A stretch of 64,000 bases of DNA from positions 1,674,001-1,738,000 of the forward strand of contig NZ_JAPEMM010000001.1 of NCBI RefSeq assembly GCF_026342735.1, written 5' to 3'. Source of the stretch: Streptomyces sp. NBC_00193 (lineage in GTDB: Bacteria; Actinomycetota; Actinomycetes; Streptomycetales; Streptomycetaceae). Below the pieces are notes generated by a model that worked only from the letters and a program-made list of their open reading frames with translations, was not told the DNA's origin and did not search any database. Position 1 is the stretch's first letter; every line of letters begins with the position of its first letter. A program made the position numbers and the translations under genes. Shown piece by piece: positions 40,384-51,276 of this stretch.

Positions 40384-43122
40384 TCAGCCGGTCGTGAAGT
40401 AGCCGAGGAGGTCGGTGATCACGTGGTTGGGGCCGCCGTAGCTGTTGAAGATGTTCACCTTGCCGCCGGGGCCGACCGGGGTCATCACGTGGTTCGGGAC
40501 CGTACGGCCGGGCAGCGTGTTCAGGCTGCTGGCGCCCGGCAGCGTGCCGCCGGAGCCGTACGCGGTGAGGAAGCCCGGAGCGGTGGTGTCGGTGGCGGTG
40601 ATGTTGAGGACCGCACCGAGGGCGTTGGCCGGGAGGCCCGAGACCGTGGTCGTGGCGCCCGGGGCGACCTTGCCCGTAGTGCGGGTGTCGGCCAGGCGCT
40701 TCGGTACGACCGGGGTGAAGAGCGCCTTGCCGTCCTTGCCGTAGTAGCCCACCGCGTCCAGGATCACGTGCGTCGAGCCCGTGTTCGTGAACAGGGTGAT
40801 CGTGCCGTTCGGGCCGACCGGGACGATCACCTGGTTGGACTTGTCCTTGCCCGGCTCCACGTTCAGGTTCGAGGTCGCCGGACGCTTCGCCGGATCCGGG
40901 TACGCGATGACGTGCGCCGGCTCCTTGGCGCCCGTACCGGTCAGGTTCAGGGCGACCGCCGTGGCGTCCGCCGGGACGCCGTTCACGCCGGCCACCTTGA
41001 CCGTACGGGTCTTGGCGGCGGCCAGCGCGCCGCCGGTCGTGCGGGTGTCCAGGACGCGGGTGGGAGCCAGGGGGGAGAAGCGGTCGCCGGCGTTGGGCTG
41101 GTAGTAGCCGACGAAGTCCACGATCAGATCGGCCTTGCCGGAGTTCAGCAGGGCCGTGAGCCCCGAGCCGACGGGAACCGTGACCGTGTTCGACGAGGTG
41201 CCGCCTGCGCGGACGTTCACGTTCGAGGTCGCCGGACGCTCCTGGCCGGACGGCCACACGGTGAGGTGGGTGTCCTCCGTGGCTCCGGTGACGGTCACGT
41301 TGACGACCGCCGAAGCCATGCTGTTCGACAGGGCGTGGCCCGGTACCCGGTGTCCCTCCGGCAGGATCACGTGCAGCCACCGGCCGGAGGTGACGGGCTC
41401 GCCGTCCGTGCGCGAGTCCTTGATGCGGAAGGGTTCGGTGGGGATGTACCCGGACGGGGCGTAGGCGACCTTGACGGTACGGGTGGCCGTGGACTTCGCG
41501 CCCTTGGAGTCCACGAGGGTCAGCTTGACCGTGTAAGTGCCCGGCGTGGCGTAGATGTGCTCGAAGGAACGCAGCCGGTCGGCGTCATCCGCGCTGCCGT
41601 CACCGAATTCCACCCTCGAACTCACGACCGGCCAGGGTGCCGCCGTGAGCTTCGCGGGATCGACGACGATGGTCAGCGGGGAGACCGGCCTGGCTCCCGG
41701 GTCGACCTCGGTGGGCAGGGGCTGGTCGACGGTGAAGTCCGTGGTCAGCGCACCGGCCTGGGTCGCCTTGACGGGCGTGTCGGAGGAGAAGACCGATGCT
41801 CCGACCTTGTTGACCGCCTTCACCCTCGCCACGTGGTCGCCCGGCTTCGCGTAGACGTGCTCGGCGGTGGTGTTCGTGGTGACGACCGGGGCCGTGCCGT
41901 CACCGAAGTCGTAGTGGTACGTGAGCTCCGAGGGCCACGTGCTGCGCGGGGCCGCGGTCGCACTGACCTTGGTGCCGGTCGGCGCCCATGACGGCGTCAC
42001 GCTCAGCCCGACACCGCTCAGGACATCCTGGGTCTCGTAGGCGCCGCGGTCGATGTACCCGCCGTCCTTGCCCGTGTTGGCGACGCGCGGGTCGTCCGCG
42101 GTCGGCTTCCCGTAGTAGTCCGTGGGCAGGACGCCCGGCGCCGTCGGGTCGCCCGAGTCGATGGTGGGAGAGCGGTCCTTCGGGCCGACCGCCTCGAAGT
42201 TCGGGGCCAGGAGGTCGTGGGCACCCTGGCCCGTGGCGGCCGTGAACGCCGCCGGGGTCGGGTAGGCCGTGCCGGCCCATGTGTAGGGAGCCATCTTGAC
42301 CACGGGGCCGGTGATCAGGTTGTAGTCGGCCCGGACACCCTCTGCCGCGTCCGCCGCCACCTGGATACCGGTACGCGGTGCGGGCGACGTGCAGCGTGGG
42401 TTGTCCCAGGTGAAGAACACGTTGTTGTGCACGGAGGAGCCTGCCGAGGCTCCGCCGACCGCGAGGGCCGCCTCGCAGGTGGTGACGAACGTGTTGTTGG
42501 TGACGGCGGTGCCGGGCGCGTCCGCCACAGTGACGGCCGTCCCGTTGATCAGGCCGCTGATGGAGTTCCGGCCGAGGACCGTGCCCCGGGCGCCGCCGTC
42601 GATCCGGACACCGGTCAGATCGCTGCGCGTGACGCGCACGTTCGTGCTTCCCTCACCGACGACGAGGCCCTCGCGGTCCGCGTCGGCCTTGGTGTTGAGC
42701 CGGTCGAGCTCGATGTCGCCGGAGCGTACGACCTTGGTGCCTCCGCTGACCTGCAGCCCGCGGATCACCACGTGGGAGGCCCCGTCGACGGTCAGGCCCT
42801 TGGCGACATAGGACCGGAAGGCGCTTCCCCGGACGGCGAAAGTGATCGGCTTGCCCGGTTCTCCCGAGCGGTCGATGGTGACCTCGTCGGGGTAGGACGT
42901 GTTCTGCTCGATCCACACGGTCCCGCCCGACTCGACCACCTTCGCCGCCGCCGAGATCGAGCAGAACGGGACGGACCGCGAGCCGGCTCTGGTGTCGGAG
43001 CAGGCTCCCGAGGCGCTGTTCACGTACCGGTCGGTCGGGGTGTCGGCGGCGGCGACGGCCGGTATGCCGAGGAGGGTGACGAGGCCCGCGGTGAGCAGGA
43101 CCGCCGTACGAGGAGTGCGCAC
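40384..43122 (-). CDS. Large secreted PKD/beta-helix surface protein
   Basis: 912 residues from GTG 43122, placed by AAGGA ten bases upstream and by the signal peptide that follows (about 1-28, ending AVAAADT). Residues about 30-330 form a right-handed beta-helix-like region (repeated IRGLQVSGG, GTVLGRNSISG, AVTNNTFVTT). Two PKD domains follow (YHYDFGDGTAP; RVEFGDGSADD). The last 360 residues hold three copies of a Streptomyces surface repeat (TSNLNV..., VPVGPNGTITL, VILDAVGYY). Probably binds or degrades a polysaccharide, but no catalytic residues can be assigned. Confidence 0.85.
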   Translation of the reverse strand: MRTPRTAVLLTAGLVTLLGIPAVAAADTPTDRYVNSASGACSDTRAGSRSVPFCSISAAAKVVESGGTVWIEQNTSYPDEVTIDRSGEPGKPITFAVRGSAFRSYVAKGLTVDGASHVVIRGLQVSGGTKVVRSGDIELDRLNTKADADREGLVVGEGSTNVRVTRSDLTGVRIDGGARGTVLGRNSISGLINGTAVTVADAPGTAVTNNTFVTTCEAALAVGGASAGSSVHNNVFFTWDNPRCTSPAPRTGIQVAADAAEGVRADYNLITGPVVKMAPYTWAGTAYPTPAAFTAATGQGAHDLLAPNFEAVGPKDRSPTIDSGDPTAPGVLPTDYYGKPTADDPRVANTGKDGGYIDRGAYETQDVLSGVGLSVTPSWAPTGTKVSATAAPRSTWPSELTYHYDFGDGTAPVVTTNTTAEHVYAKPGDHVARVKAVNKVGASVFSSDTPVKATQAGALTTDFTVDQPLPTEVDPGARPVSPLTIVVDPAKLTAAPWPVVSSRVEFGDGSADDADRLRSFEHIYATPGTYTVKLTLVDSKGAKSTATRTVKVAYAPSGYIPTEPFRIKDSRTDGEPVTSGRWLHVILPEGHRVPGHALSNSMASAVVNVTVTGATEDTHLTVWPSGQERPATSNVNVRAGGTSSNTVTVPVGSGLTALLNSGKADLIVDFVGYYQPNAGDRFSPLAPTRVLDTRTTGGALAAAKTRTVKVAGVNGVPADATAVALNLTGTGAKEPAHVIAYPDPAKRPATSNLNVEPGKDKSNQVIVPVGPNGTITLFTNTGSTHVILDAVGYYGKDGKALFTPVVPKRLADTRTTGKVAPGATTTVSGLPANALGAVLNITATDTTAPGFLTAYGSGGTLPGASSLNTLPGRTVPNHVMTPVGPGGKVNIFNSYGGPNHVITDLLGYFTTG

Positions 43123-43241
43123 CAGCAGGGTTCCTTCGATGGAGAACGAACGGAGAGGGACGGTGTCGGCAAGGGAGACTCCCGGTGCCGCACAAAGGTT
43201 GTACGGCACCGCCTCACTCCGCTCCGCCCCCCTCTCCCCCC

Positions 43242-45434
43242 TCAGACCACCGTCACCCGCGCCGCCGCCCACGAGGTGTGGTCGAAGGCGGAGTTCCCGT
43301 TCGCGTCCTCCACGACCAGGTGCAGGAGGCGAATCCCCCGTACGTCCACGTCGAGCGCGGTCGGTCCCGACGCGCCGGTCAGGACCCCCGTCGTGGCGAG
43401 GACCCGGCCGTCGCCGCGTACGGTCGCGCGGGTGGCTCCGGACGCCGACTGCTTCTTCGAGAAGTCGTCGATGCCGACCAGGGCCGTGAAGCGGTTCCCG
43501 CGGCCGCCCAGGTGGTAGACGATCTCCGACGGGGCGTGCACGCCGAGGCCCTTCGCGTACGTGACCCCGCCGAAGGCGATCGGGGTGCCGTCGCCCGCCG
43601 CCTGCTTGCCGTTGGAGCGGTCGATCTCGACCGGGCCCCAGCCGTTGGCCGCCGAGACCCAGGGGAGGTCGCTGAGGTAGCTGTCCTGCGTGGGCGGGGC
43701 CGGCAGGGGCGTGTAGCGGACGGGTGCCGTGAAGCCGAGGGAGGACGAGGTGGTGGCCTGCGGCACGAGGAGCGCGGGTGCGGGCGCCGTCGGGGGCGGG
43801 GTCAGCCGCCACGTCGTGGTCAGTGACTCGCCCGGGCCGAGGGAGGGCGCGGTCGTCGGTGTCGTCGCGGTGGCCGTCCAGCCCGACGGGAGCGGGAGGG
43901 TGACGCGGACGTCCGGCCAGGGGCGGGCCGTACCGTTCGCGACGGTCGTGGTGAGCGTCGAGGCGACGGCGTCGGCGACCGCGGTCAGGCCCCACGGGCG
44001 GCGCACGTACGTGTCCGCCCACGAGGAACGCAGGAGGGCCGTCAACGACGAGACCACCGAGGGGTTCTTCGCCGCCACGTCGTTCTTCTCGCCGAGGTCC
44101 ACCGCCAGGTTGTAGAGCTCGAACGCCCACTGGGAGTCCGCCACCGTGCGGTCCCGCGCCGGGGCGAACCGTACGGCCTTCCACTGGTCCTTGCGGATGG
44201 CCTCCGCCACCTGCTTCGCCCGGCCGCCGTCCTGCGTGTTGGCGCGGCTGGTGACGCCCTGCTCGTCGCGGTACCAGTACAGGTGGTTGTGGAGGGGGGC
44301 CAGGGCGGGGGCGCCGTTGAGGACCGCGGCCGCCGAGAGCCCGTCGATGTCGGCAGGGGCCGGGGCGCCGCCCGCCAGGTCGGCGAGGGTGGGCAGGAGG
44401 TCGTAGAGCGGGGTGGGGCGGGCGCTGGTGGTGCCGGGGGCGATCCGGCCCGGGGACCAGGCGACGAGGGGGACGCGTACGCCGCCCTCGTACAGGTTGC
44501 GCTTGTAGCCGCGCAGCGGGCCGTTGGCGTCGAAGAGGTCCGGGTTGACCCCGCCCTCCTCGTGCGGGCCGTTGTCGGAGGCCACCAGGACGACCGTGCG
44601 CTCCGCGACGCCCCGCGCCTTCAGCCGGTCGACGACGGCGCCGACCTGCGCGTCGAGGAGGCTGATCTGCGCCGCGTGCGACTTGTTGGCCTGCGTCCAG
44701 GACCGGTCGGCGTAGGCGCTCGCGTCGGGGATCTCGCTCGGGGCGTGCGGGAGGTTCGGGGTGAGGAAGAGCAGGAAGGGGGCGGGGCCGCCGGCGTGGG
44801 CGTCGATGAAGCCGAGGGCGCGCGCGGCGATCGCGTCGGGGGCGAAGGTGCCCGTCGGGACGGTCTCCTTGGCGTTGCCGTTCCAGAGGTACGCCGGGTA
44901 GTACTGGTGGGCGTGGCTGTGGTCGATGTACCCGTAGAACTCCTCGAAGCCGCGCGCGGACGGGTGGCTCGGCTGGTCCCCGGCCTCCGGTCCGAAGCCC
45001 CACTTGCCGAAGAGACCCGTACGGTACCCGCGTGCCCGGAGCACCTCCGCGAAGGTGGTGTCGCCCGCGCCGAGGCTGCCCTGGCCGCCGCTGGAGGGGT
45101 TGGCCCGGACGGCGGCGTGGCCGGTGTGCAGGCCGGTCAGCAGTGCGGCACGGGAGGGCGCGCAGACGGCGGCCGCGGAGTAGGCGTCGGTGAACCGGAG
45201 CCCCTCTGCGGCCAGTTGGTCGATGCGCGGGGTGGTGATCAGCTTCTGGCCGTACGCGCCCAGGTCGCCGTAGCCCAGATCGTCGGCCAGGATCACCACG
45301 AGGTTCGGCGGCCCCTCCGCCCCGGGGGCCGTCCCGGCAGCGGCCGCCTGCGCGGGCTGGACGGCCTGCGGGAGGGCCGCGAGGCCGACGGCGGCGGCCG
45401 CGGAACCCGCGAGGAAGTGGCGGCGGCTGGACAT
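43242..45434 (-). CDS. Tat-exported sulfatase with C-terminal NPCBM domain
   Basis: 730 residues from ATG 45434 with GGGGAG upstream. A twin-arginine signal (SSRRHFLAGS) leads the protein. The sulfatase core has VVILADDLGYGD (metal ligands), the formylglycine motif CAPSRAALLTG around residue 87, GLFGKWGFG and ASDNGPHEEGG. Residues about 590-730 form an NPCBM carbohydrate-binding domain (YLSDLPWVSAANGWG; KGLGVHAPSEIVYHLGG). It probably cleaves sulfate esters from a polysaccharide outside the cell. The neighbouring beta-helix protein may act on the same material. Confidence 0.92.
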   Translation of the reverse strand: MSSRRHFLAGSAAAAVGLAALPQAVQPAQAAAAGTAPGAEGPPNLVVILADDLGYGDLGAYGQKLITTPRIDQLAAEGLRFTDAYSAAAVCAPSRAALLTGLHTGHAAVRANPSSGGQGSLGAGDTTFAEVLRARGYRTGLFGKWGFGPEAGDQPSHPSARGFEEFYGYIDHSHAHQYYPAYLWNGNAKETVPTGTFAPDAIAARALGFIDAHAGGPAPFLLFLTPNLPHAPSEIPDASAYADRSWTQANKSHAAQISLLDAQVGAVVDRLKARGVAERTVVLVASDNGPHEEGGVNPDLFDANGPLRGYKRNLYEGGVRVPLVAWSPGRIAPGTTSARPTPLYDLLPTLADLAGGAPAPADIDGLSAAAVLNGAPALAPLHNHLYWYRDEQGVTSRANTQDGGRAKQVAEAIRKDQWKAVRFAPARDRTVADSQWAFELYNLAVDLGEKNDVAAKNPSVVSSLTALLRSSWADTYVRRPWGLTAVADAVASTLTTTVANGTARPWPDVRVTLPLPSGWTATATTPTTAPSLGPGESLTTTWRLTPPPTAPAPALLVPQATTSSSLGFTAPVRYTPLPAPPTQDSYLSDLPWVSAANGWGPVEIDRSNGKQAAGDGTPIAFGGVTYAKGLGVHAPSEIVYHLGGRGNRFTALVGIDDFSKKQSASGATRATVRGDGRVLATTGVLTGASGPTALDVDVRGIRLLHLVVEDANGNSAFDHTSWAAARVTVV

Positions 45435-45521
45435 CTCGAACTCCCCTGTGGCTGAAGGCTGATGGGAAGATCGTCCGCGCGGAGGGCCGCCGAGACCATG
45501 CACGGAGCATGAAAAGCGTGT

Positions 45522-45564
45522 GACGGCGGCCCCCCGAGTGCCGTGCACTCGGGGGGCCGCCGTC
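45522..45564. terminator. 19-bp perfect hairpin terminator
   Basis: GACGGCGGCCCCCCGAGTG at 45522-45540 pairs perfectly with its complement at 45546-45564 across CCGTG. It lies just after the leftward alcohol dehydrogenase stop and before the sulfatase promoter region. Confidence 0.88.
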
Positions 45565-45577
45565 AGGCTCCGGTCGG

Positions 45578-46624
45578 TCAGATGGTCGAGGTGTCGATGA
45601 CGAAGCGGTAGCGGACGTCGCCCGACTGGACGCGCACGTAGGCCTCGTTGACCTCTTCGGCCCGGATCACCTCGATGTCCGCACCGAGCCCGTGCTCGGC
45701 GCAGAAGTCGAGCATCTCCTGCGTCTCGGCGATGCCGCCGATCATCGAGCCGGCCAGGGTCTTGCGGCCGCCGATGACGGAGAACAGGTTCAGCGAGACC
45801 GGCTCCTCCGGGGCGCCGACGTTCACCAGGGCGCCGTCCACCTTGAGCAGGCCCAGGTAGGAGTCGAGCGCGAGCGGCGCGGACACGGTGGACACGATCA
45901 GGTCGAAGCGGCCGGCCAGCTCCTTGAAGGTGGCCTCGTCGCTGGTGGCGTAGAAGTGGTCGGCGCCCAGCTTGAGCCCGTCCTCCTGCTTGCGCAGGGT
46001 CTGCGAGAGGACGGTGACCTCGGCGCCGAGCGCGTGGGCGATCTTGACGCCCATGTGGCCGAGGCCGCCGAGGCCGACGATCGCGACCTGCTTGCCGGGG
46101 CCGGCCTGCCAGTGCTTCAGCGGCGAGTAGAGCGTGATGCCGGCGCACAGCAGCGGGGCGGCGACGTCGAGGGGAAGGGCGTCGGGGATGCGGACGGTGT
46201 AGTTCTCGTCGACGACGACGTGCGTGGAGTAACCGCCGTACGTGGGCTCGCCGTTCCGGTCGAGGGAGTTGTACGTGCCGGTCATGCCCTTGGCACAGAA
46301 CTGCTCCTGCCCGGCGAGGCACTGCTCGCACTCGCGGCAGGAGTCGACGAAGCAGCCGACGCCCACCCGGTCGCCGACGGCGAACTTGGTGACCTCGGGT
46401 CCGACCTCGGTGATCACACCGGCGATCTCGTGGCCCGGGACCATGGGGTAGATGCCCTCGCCCCAGCCGTCGGTGACCTGGTGGATGTCGGAGTGGCAGA
46501 TGCCGGCGAACTTGATGTCGATGAGGACGTCGTGCGCACCGACCGGACGGCGCGGGACGGTGGTGCGCTCCAGCGGGGCCTTGGGCGCGGGAGCGGCGTA
46601 GGCGGCGACCTGGGTGACGGACAC
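45578..46624 (-). CDS. Zinc-dependent alcohol/aldehyde dehydrogenase
   Basis: 348 residues from a GTG with GAGGAG six bases upstream; the longer open frame to 46693 is non-coding. Catalytic zinc ligands lie in GICHSDIH and GHEIAG, the structural zinc cysteines in [15 protein letters not shown], and the cofactor loop is [11 protein letters not shown]. It resembles the YahK/CAD group of NADP-dependent aldehyde reductases. Substrate unknown. It diverges from the XRE regulator at 46785, which may regulate it. Confidence 0.9.
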   Translation of the reverse strand: MSVTQVAAYAAPAPKAPLERTTVPRRPVGAHDVLIDIKFAGICHSDIHQVTDGWGEGIYPMVPGHEIAGVITEVGPEVTKFAVGDRVGVGCFVDSCRECEQCLAGQEQFCAKGMTGTYNSLDRNGEPTYGGYSTHVVVDENYTVRIPDALPLDVAAPLLCAGITLYSPLKHWQAGPGKQVAIVGLGGLGHMGVKIAHALGAEVTVLSQTLRKQEDGLKLGADHFYATSDEATFKELAGRFDLIVSTVSAPLALDSYLGLLKVDGALVNVGAPEEPVSLNLFSVIGGRKTLAGSMIGGIAETQEMLDFCAEHGLGADIEVIRAEEVNEAYVRVQSGDVRYRFVIDTSTI

Positions 46625-46784
46625 GGTGGGGCTCCTCGGAAGACTGTGGTGCGGTGTGGTCCCAGCCTGCCCTGCCCCGCCCCGGACACCCATCCCCCTG
46701 TCCTGCCTAGGTCTGGCGAACCTACCCTTGGCGGGGTCAGGCTCACGCCCCCGGCCTGCACCCCCGCGCGGCGATACTGGGGTA

Positions 46785-47693
46785 ATGGATCAGCTTGATC
46801 AACGAGCCGAGCTCGGCGAGTTCCTGCGCTCCCGGCGCGCCCGGCTGCGCCCCGAGGACGTGGGCCTGCCCGACTACGGGCGCCACCGCCGGGTCCCCGG
46901 CCTGCGCCGCGAGGAGCTGGCGCAGCTGGCCGGGGTGTCGGTCGCGTACTACACGCGGCTGGAGCAGGGCCACGGCCAGAACGTGTCGGCGGAGATCCTC
47001 GACGCCATCGCGCGGGCCCTGCGCCTGGACGGCACGGAGCGTGCGCACCTGAGCCACCTGGCCGGCCCCAAGCCGCGCAAGCGCCGCCAGGCCCCGCGCC
47101 CCCAGCAGGTCCGGCCGGAGCTGCGGACGCTGCTGGACGCGATGGACGGCGTACCGGCGTACCTCGTCGGGCGGCGCCAGGACGTCATCGGCTGGAACCG
47201 GCTGGCCGCGGCCGTCTTCGGCGACTTCGGGGCGCTCCCGGCGCAGGAGCGCAACCTGGTGCGGCTGGTGTTCCTGGACCCGGCGACGGCGGAGCTGTAC
47301 GCGGACTGGGAATGCCGGGCGTGCGAGGTGGTGAGCAATCTGCGCGTGTACGCCGGGCAGTTCCCGGACGACGAACGGCTGTCCGCGCTGGTCGGTGAAC
47401 TGTCCGTCAAGAACGAGGAGTTCCGCCGGCTGTGGGCCGCCCACACGGTGGCCGACAACAAGATCCACGGCGTCAAGCGACTGCGCCACCCGCTGGTCGG
47501 CGAGCTCCGGCTCTCCTTCGAGACCCTGGCCTTCCCGGACGACCCGGCGCAGTTCCTGGTCACCTACCACGCGGCCCCGGGCTCCCCCTCGGCCGACGCC
47601 CTCAGCCTCCTCGCCTCCTGGTCCGCGCCGTCCGCCGCGCCGGAGCGGGAGCGGGAGCACGCCCCGGGTCCCGTCGAGGAATCCGCCCCGTAG
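46785..47693 (+). CDS. XRE-family regulator with MmyB-like ligand domain
   Basis: 302 residues. The N-terminal HTH (about 8-85: [22 protein letters not shown]) is followed by an MmyB-like ligand-binding domain (about 110-280: [37 protein letters not shown]). Such regulators commonly control an adjacent divergent oxidoreductase, here the zinc alcohol dehydrogenase. The stop codon starts an 8-bp repeat array. Confidence 0.9.
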   Translation: MDQLDQRAELGEFLRSRRARLRPEDVGLPDYGRHRRVPGLRREELAQLAGVSVAYYTRLEQGHGQNVSAEILDAIARALRLDGTERAHLSHLAGPKPRKRRQAPRPQQVRPELRTLLDAMDGVPAYLVGRRQDVIGWNRLAAAVFGDFGALPAQERNLVRLVFLDPATAELYADWECRACEVVSNLRVYAGQFPDDERLSALVGELSVKNEEFRRLWAAHTVADNKIHGVKRLRHPLVGELRLSFETLAFPDDPAQFLVTYHAAPGSPSADALSLLASWSAPSAAPEREREHAPGPVEESAP

Positions 47694-47742
47694 ACCCGTA
47701 AGCCCGTAAGCCCGTAGACCCGGAAGCCCGTAAGCCCGTAAA
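47687..47742. repeat. Seven 8-bp tandem repeats beginning at the regulator stop codon
   Basis: The unit CCCGTARR runs seven times without gaps (47687-47742): CCCGTAGA, CCCGTAAG twice, CCCGTAGA, CCCGGAAG, CCCGTAAG, CCCGTAAA. The first unit supplies the TAG of the XRE regulator; most later units add TAG or TAA in shifting frames. Confidence 0.93.
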
Positions 47743-47758
47743 GCAGCCGCGCCCCCGC

Positions 47759-48739
47759 CTACAGCGTCAGCTGGAAGTACCCGACCCCGCGCTCGCGCCG
47801 GTAGCCGAGGGCCGCGTTGACGGCGAGCATCGGGGCGTTGTCGTCCGCCACCGAGGTGGCGATGGTGCGCAGGTCCGGGTGGCGGGTCGCCGCCTCCGCG
47901 AGCATGCGGAGCTTGACCGCGCGGCCGAGGCCGTGGCCCCGGTGGGCGGGGACGACCACGGTGTCGTACTGGAGCGCGCGCGGGCCCGCCGGGTCGAGGA
48001 GGACCAGTTCCGTGTAGGCCGCCACCTCGCCGTCCGGGGTGACGGCGGCGACCGTGGTCAGGGCGCCTCCCCGGTCCAGGATCTTGCGGTGGGCGGCGTG
48101 CAGGCGCTCTGCCGTCCAGGTCTGGATCTGCTGGTCCAGCTCGCCCATCGGCGCGTCCTCCATCGCCCCGTGGGCGACGGCCACGGCCTGCGCCCACGCG
48201 TCGGGCACCAGCCCGGGCCAGCAGTGCAGCTCGTAGCCGGGCGCGGGGGACCCGGCCCCTTCCTTCGCGGCCTGCGCCCCCTGCACCCACCGCGCCTCCC
48301 GTACGTCCTGCACGTACCAGGCCATCGAGAGGACGTTCTCGAAGCCCACGGCCTCGGCGAACGCCTGACCGGGACCTCCCAGGTCCACCTCCGCCGCCAC
48401 CGAGGTACGGCCGTCCGCGAGCAGCTCCTCGCGGGCCCGCGCCCACAGGGCCGTCCCCACACCGTGCCGCCGCGCGTCGGGCCGTACGGTCAGCTCGTCC
48501 AGGAACGCGGTGTGGTCGTTGACGCCGTCGGTGAAGAGGACCAGCGAGGCGACCGCGTCCTCCGTCGCCCAGTGCGCCGAGCGCCCCCGCACCGACGGCA
48601 CCCGCAGCTCTCCGGCGACCTCCGTCCGGGAGGGCGGCGGAGTCCCCGGCAGGTCCGCCGTCCTGGCGGCTGCCAGGACGGCCCACCAGTGGTCGACTTC
48701 GGTGTCGGTCGGGGGCACGGAGAGCGGGGTGATCATCAT
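47759..48739 (-). CDS. Two-domain GNAT acetyltransferase
   Basis: 326 residues. The N-terminal GNAT-like half (about 1-155) has VRPDARRHGVGTALWARAREEL and the C-terminal half (about 170-326) has VVPAHRGHGLGRAVKLRMLAEA followed by TSVADDNAPMLAVNAALGY. Both show acetyl-CoA pyrophosphate loops (R-x-x-G-x-G/A). Tandem GNATs of this type include mycothiol synthase and unknown-substrate enzymes; position away from mycothiol genes gives no support for MshD. Substrate unknown. Confidence 0.88.
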   Translation of the reverse strand: MMITPLSVPPTDTEVDHWWAVLAAARTADLPGTPPPSRTEVAGELRVPSVRGRSAHWATEDAVASLVLFTDGVNDHTAFLDELTVRPDARRHGVGTALWARAREELLADGRTSVAAEVDLGGPGQAFAEAVGFENVLSMAWYVQDVREARWVQGAQAAKEGAGSPAPGYELHCWPGLVPDAWAQAVAVAHGAMEDAPMGELDQQIQTWTAERLHAAHRKILDRGGALTTVAAVTPDGEVAAYTELVLLDPAGPRALQYDTVVVPAHRGHGLGRAVKLRMLAEAATRHPDLRTIATSVADDNAPMLAVNAALGYRRERGVGYFQLTL

Positions 48740-48802
48740 GTTCCGGACCCTAGACCGGACCCCGGCCGCACGCTCGGGCGCACCCCGCCGAGCCGCTTCC
48801 GC

Positions 48803-49480
<678 letters not shown>

Positions 49481-49595
49481 CTCTGGTTCGTTCCCTCGGG
49501 TTGCGGGGCGGTGGGACGGGCTGGCGGGCGGGCGAGCAGGCGCACGAGGCGTACGTACGGACGCACGAACGGCCGTACGAACCTGCGGCCGCGGG

Positions 49596-51077
49596 CTATT
49601 CGACGCGACGCAGTGCGTCCGCCGGCCTCAGCCGGGAGGCGCGCCAGCCGCCGAAGCCGCCTGCGACGAGTCCGCCCGCGACGGCGAGCGCGACGGCCAG
49701 GCCGATGGTGGAGAGCGAGACGGGCGCGGTGAGCGCGATGTCGAGGGCCTTGCCGGCGCCCTGCTGAGCGGAGCGCATCATCCCGCCTCCCCCGCCGCCC
49801 GGGCCCTGGCCCCGGCCGGCGCCGGCCGCGAGCTGCGCGGTCAGCTGCGGGCTGATCGCGGTGATGGCGTACGCGGCTCCGAGCCCGAGGCCGATGCCGA
49901 GCGCTCCGCCGATCAGGCCGTTGACCAGGGCCTCTCCGGCGACCTGGCCGGTGACGCGGCCGCTCTTCCAGCCGAGTGCCTTGAGCGTGCCGAACTCGCG
50001 GACGCGCCGGGACACGGCCGAGGAGGTCAGCAGGCCGGCGACGAGGAAGGCGGCGAGGAGGACCGCGTACGAGAGCCAGGTGCCGACCGTGGAGGCGAGG
50101 GAGGCGGCGGTGGAGAGCGAACCGGAGACGGTGTCGGCCAGGTCGGCCGAGGTGGTGACGGTGGTGTCCGGGACGTTCTTCTGGATGGCCTGCTTGACGG
50201 AGCCGATGGCCTGCGAGTCCTTGGCCTGGACGTAGACCGTGGTGATCTTGTCGGGGGTTCCGGCGAGGGTCTGGGCCTGCTTGAGCGGGACGTAGACGTT
50301 GGCGGCCGCGTCGCCGCTGTCGGCGGTGGCGATCCCGATCACCTTGAACTTGGCGCTCTTGACGGTGACTTCGGAGTCGACGGCGAGCTTGTTCTTCGTG
50401 GCGTAGGCGCTGTCGACGACGGCGACGGCCGCGTCGGTCTCGCCGGCCGCGAAGGTACGGCCCGAGCTGATCTTGGAGGTGGTGAGCGGGCCCAGTTCGG
50501 GCCGGGTGACGTCCGCGCCGTAGACGGAGAAGGAGTTGACGTCGAAGTCGGCGCCGCCGCCCTCGACCGTGCCGCCGGTACCGCCCGCACCGCCGGTGGC
50601 GCCCGGCTTTGCGGCCGTACCGCCGCCCGTCTGGCCCTCCGCGCGCTTGAACTCGCCGCGCTTGAACTGCCCGTTGACCTTCATCACCTGAAGGCTGAGG
50701 CCGCCGACGGCCTGGGCGACGCCGGACTGGCCGGACACCTTGTCCACGGTCGCGGCGTCGAGGGTCTCGAAGCCCTGGGGCATCACGAGGTCGCTGCTCT
50801 GCTCGGCGTCGGCGTCGCCCTCGCCCTTCGCGTCGAACCTGAACCGGGGCCGGGCCGCGGTGTCGCCCTCGGCCGGCGGGGTCTGGGCCTTGGTGACGGT
50901 CATGTCGGTGCCGAGGCCGTACAGCGACTGGAGGACCTTGCCCTGGGCCTGCGTCATCCCCGCCGAGACGGAGGTGACGACGATGACGAGGGCGATGCCC
51001 AGCGCGAGTCCGGAGGCGACGACGAGCGCCGCCTTCCTGCGGCGGCGCAGCTCGCGCCGGAGGTAGGTGAAGAACAT
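49596..51077 (-). CDS. FtsX-like ABC transporter permease
   Basis: 493 residues from ATG 51077; the open frame further upstream is not coding. N-terminal transmembrane helix (about 14-38), then a long extracytoplasmic domain (about 40-320) that contains an Ala/Gly-rich insert around 165-185 (TGGGTAAKPGATGGAGG). Three C-terminal helices (about 330-475) follow, with a Gly-rich loop near 430-445. With the ATPase it forms a MacB-like complex. Substrate unknown. Confidence 0.9.
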   Translation of the reverse strand: MFFTYLRRELRRRRKAALVVASGLALGIALVIVVTSVSAGMTQAQGKVLQSLYGLGTDMTVTKAQTPPAEGDTAARPRFRFDAKGEGDADAEQSSDLVMPQGFETLDAATVDKVSGQSGVAQAVGGLSLQVMKVNGQFKRGEFKRAEGQTGGGTAAKPGATGGAGGTGGTVEGGGADFDVNSFSVYGADVTRPELGPLTTSKISSGRTFAAGETDAAVAVVDSAYATKNKLAVDSEVTVKSAKFKVIGIATADSGDAAANVYVPLKQAQTLAGTPDKITTVYVQAKDSQAIGSVKQAIQKNVPDTTVTTSADLADTVSGSLSTAASLASTVGTWLSYAVLLAAFLVAGLLTSSAVSRRVREFGTLKALGWKSGRVTGQVAGEALVNGLIGGALGIGLGLGAAYAITAISPQLTAQLAAGAGRGQGPGGGGGGMMRSAQQGAGKALDIALTAPVSLSTIGLAVALAVAGGLVAGGFGGWRASRLRPADALRRVE

Positions 51078-51203
51078 GCGGCCGAAAGTAGGCAGCACCG
51101 GTGACGGCCGGATAAGCCGTCCATAAGAGCCGGATGAGAACACGAACTCACAGGTGCTGCACAGGAATACGGGAGTGCAGGAGTGCACGCAGCAGGAAAC
51201 ACA

Positions 51204-51249
51204 GACGGACGGCGGGGAGCCCCCTGGCCGGGGCTCCCCGCCGTCCGTC
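51204..51249. terminator. 20-bp perfect hairpin terminator
   Basis: GACGGACGGCGGGGAGCCCC at 51204-51223 pairs perfectly with its complement at 51230-51249. It lies just past the stop of the leftward L,D-transpeptidase gene, before the FtsX-type operon promoter. Confidence 0.88.
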
Positions 51250-51276
51250 GCGGGGTTCAGCTGTGGTGTCGGCGGC

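Noticed and set aside
43123..45510. Continuation of the PKD protein frame into the sulfatase gene
   Set aside because: The signal peptide starts at 43122; the rest is an out-of-frame shadow of the sulfatase.
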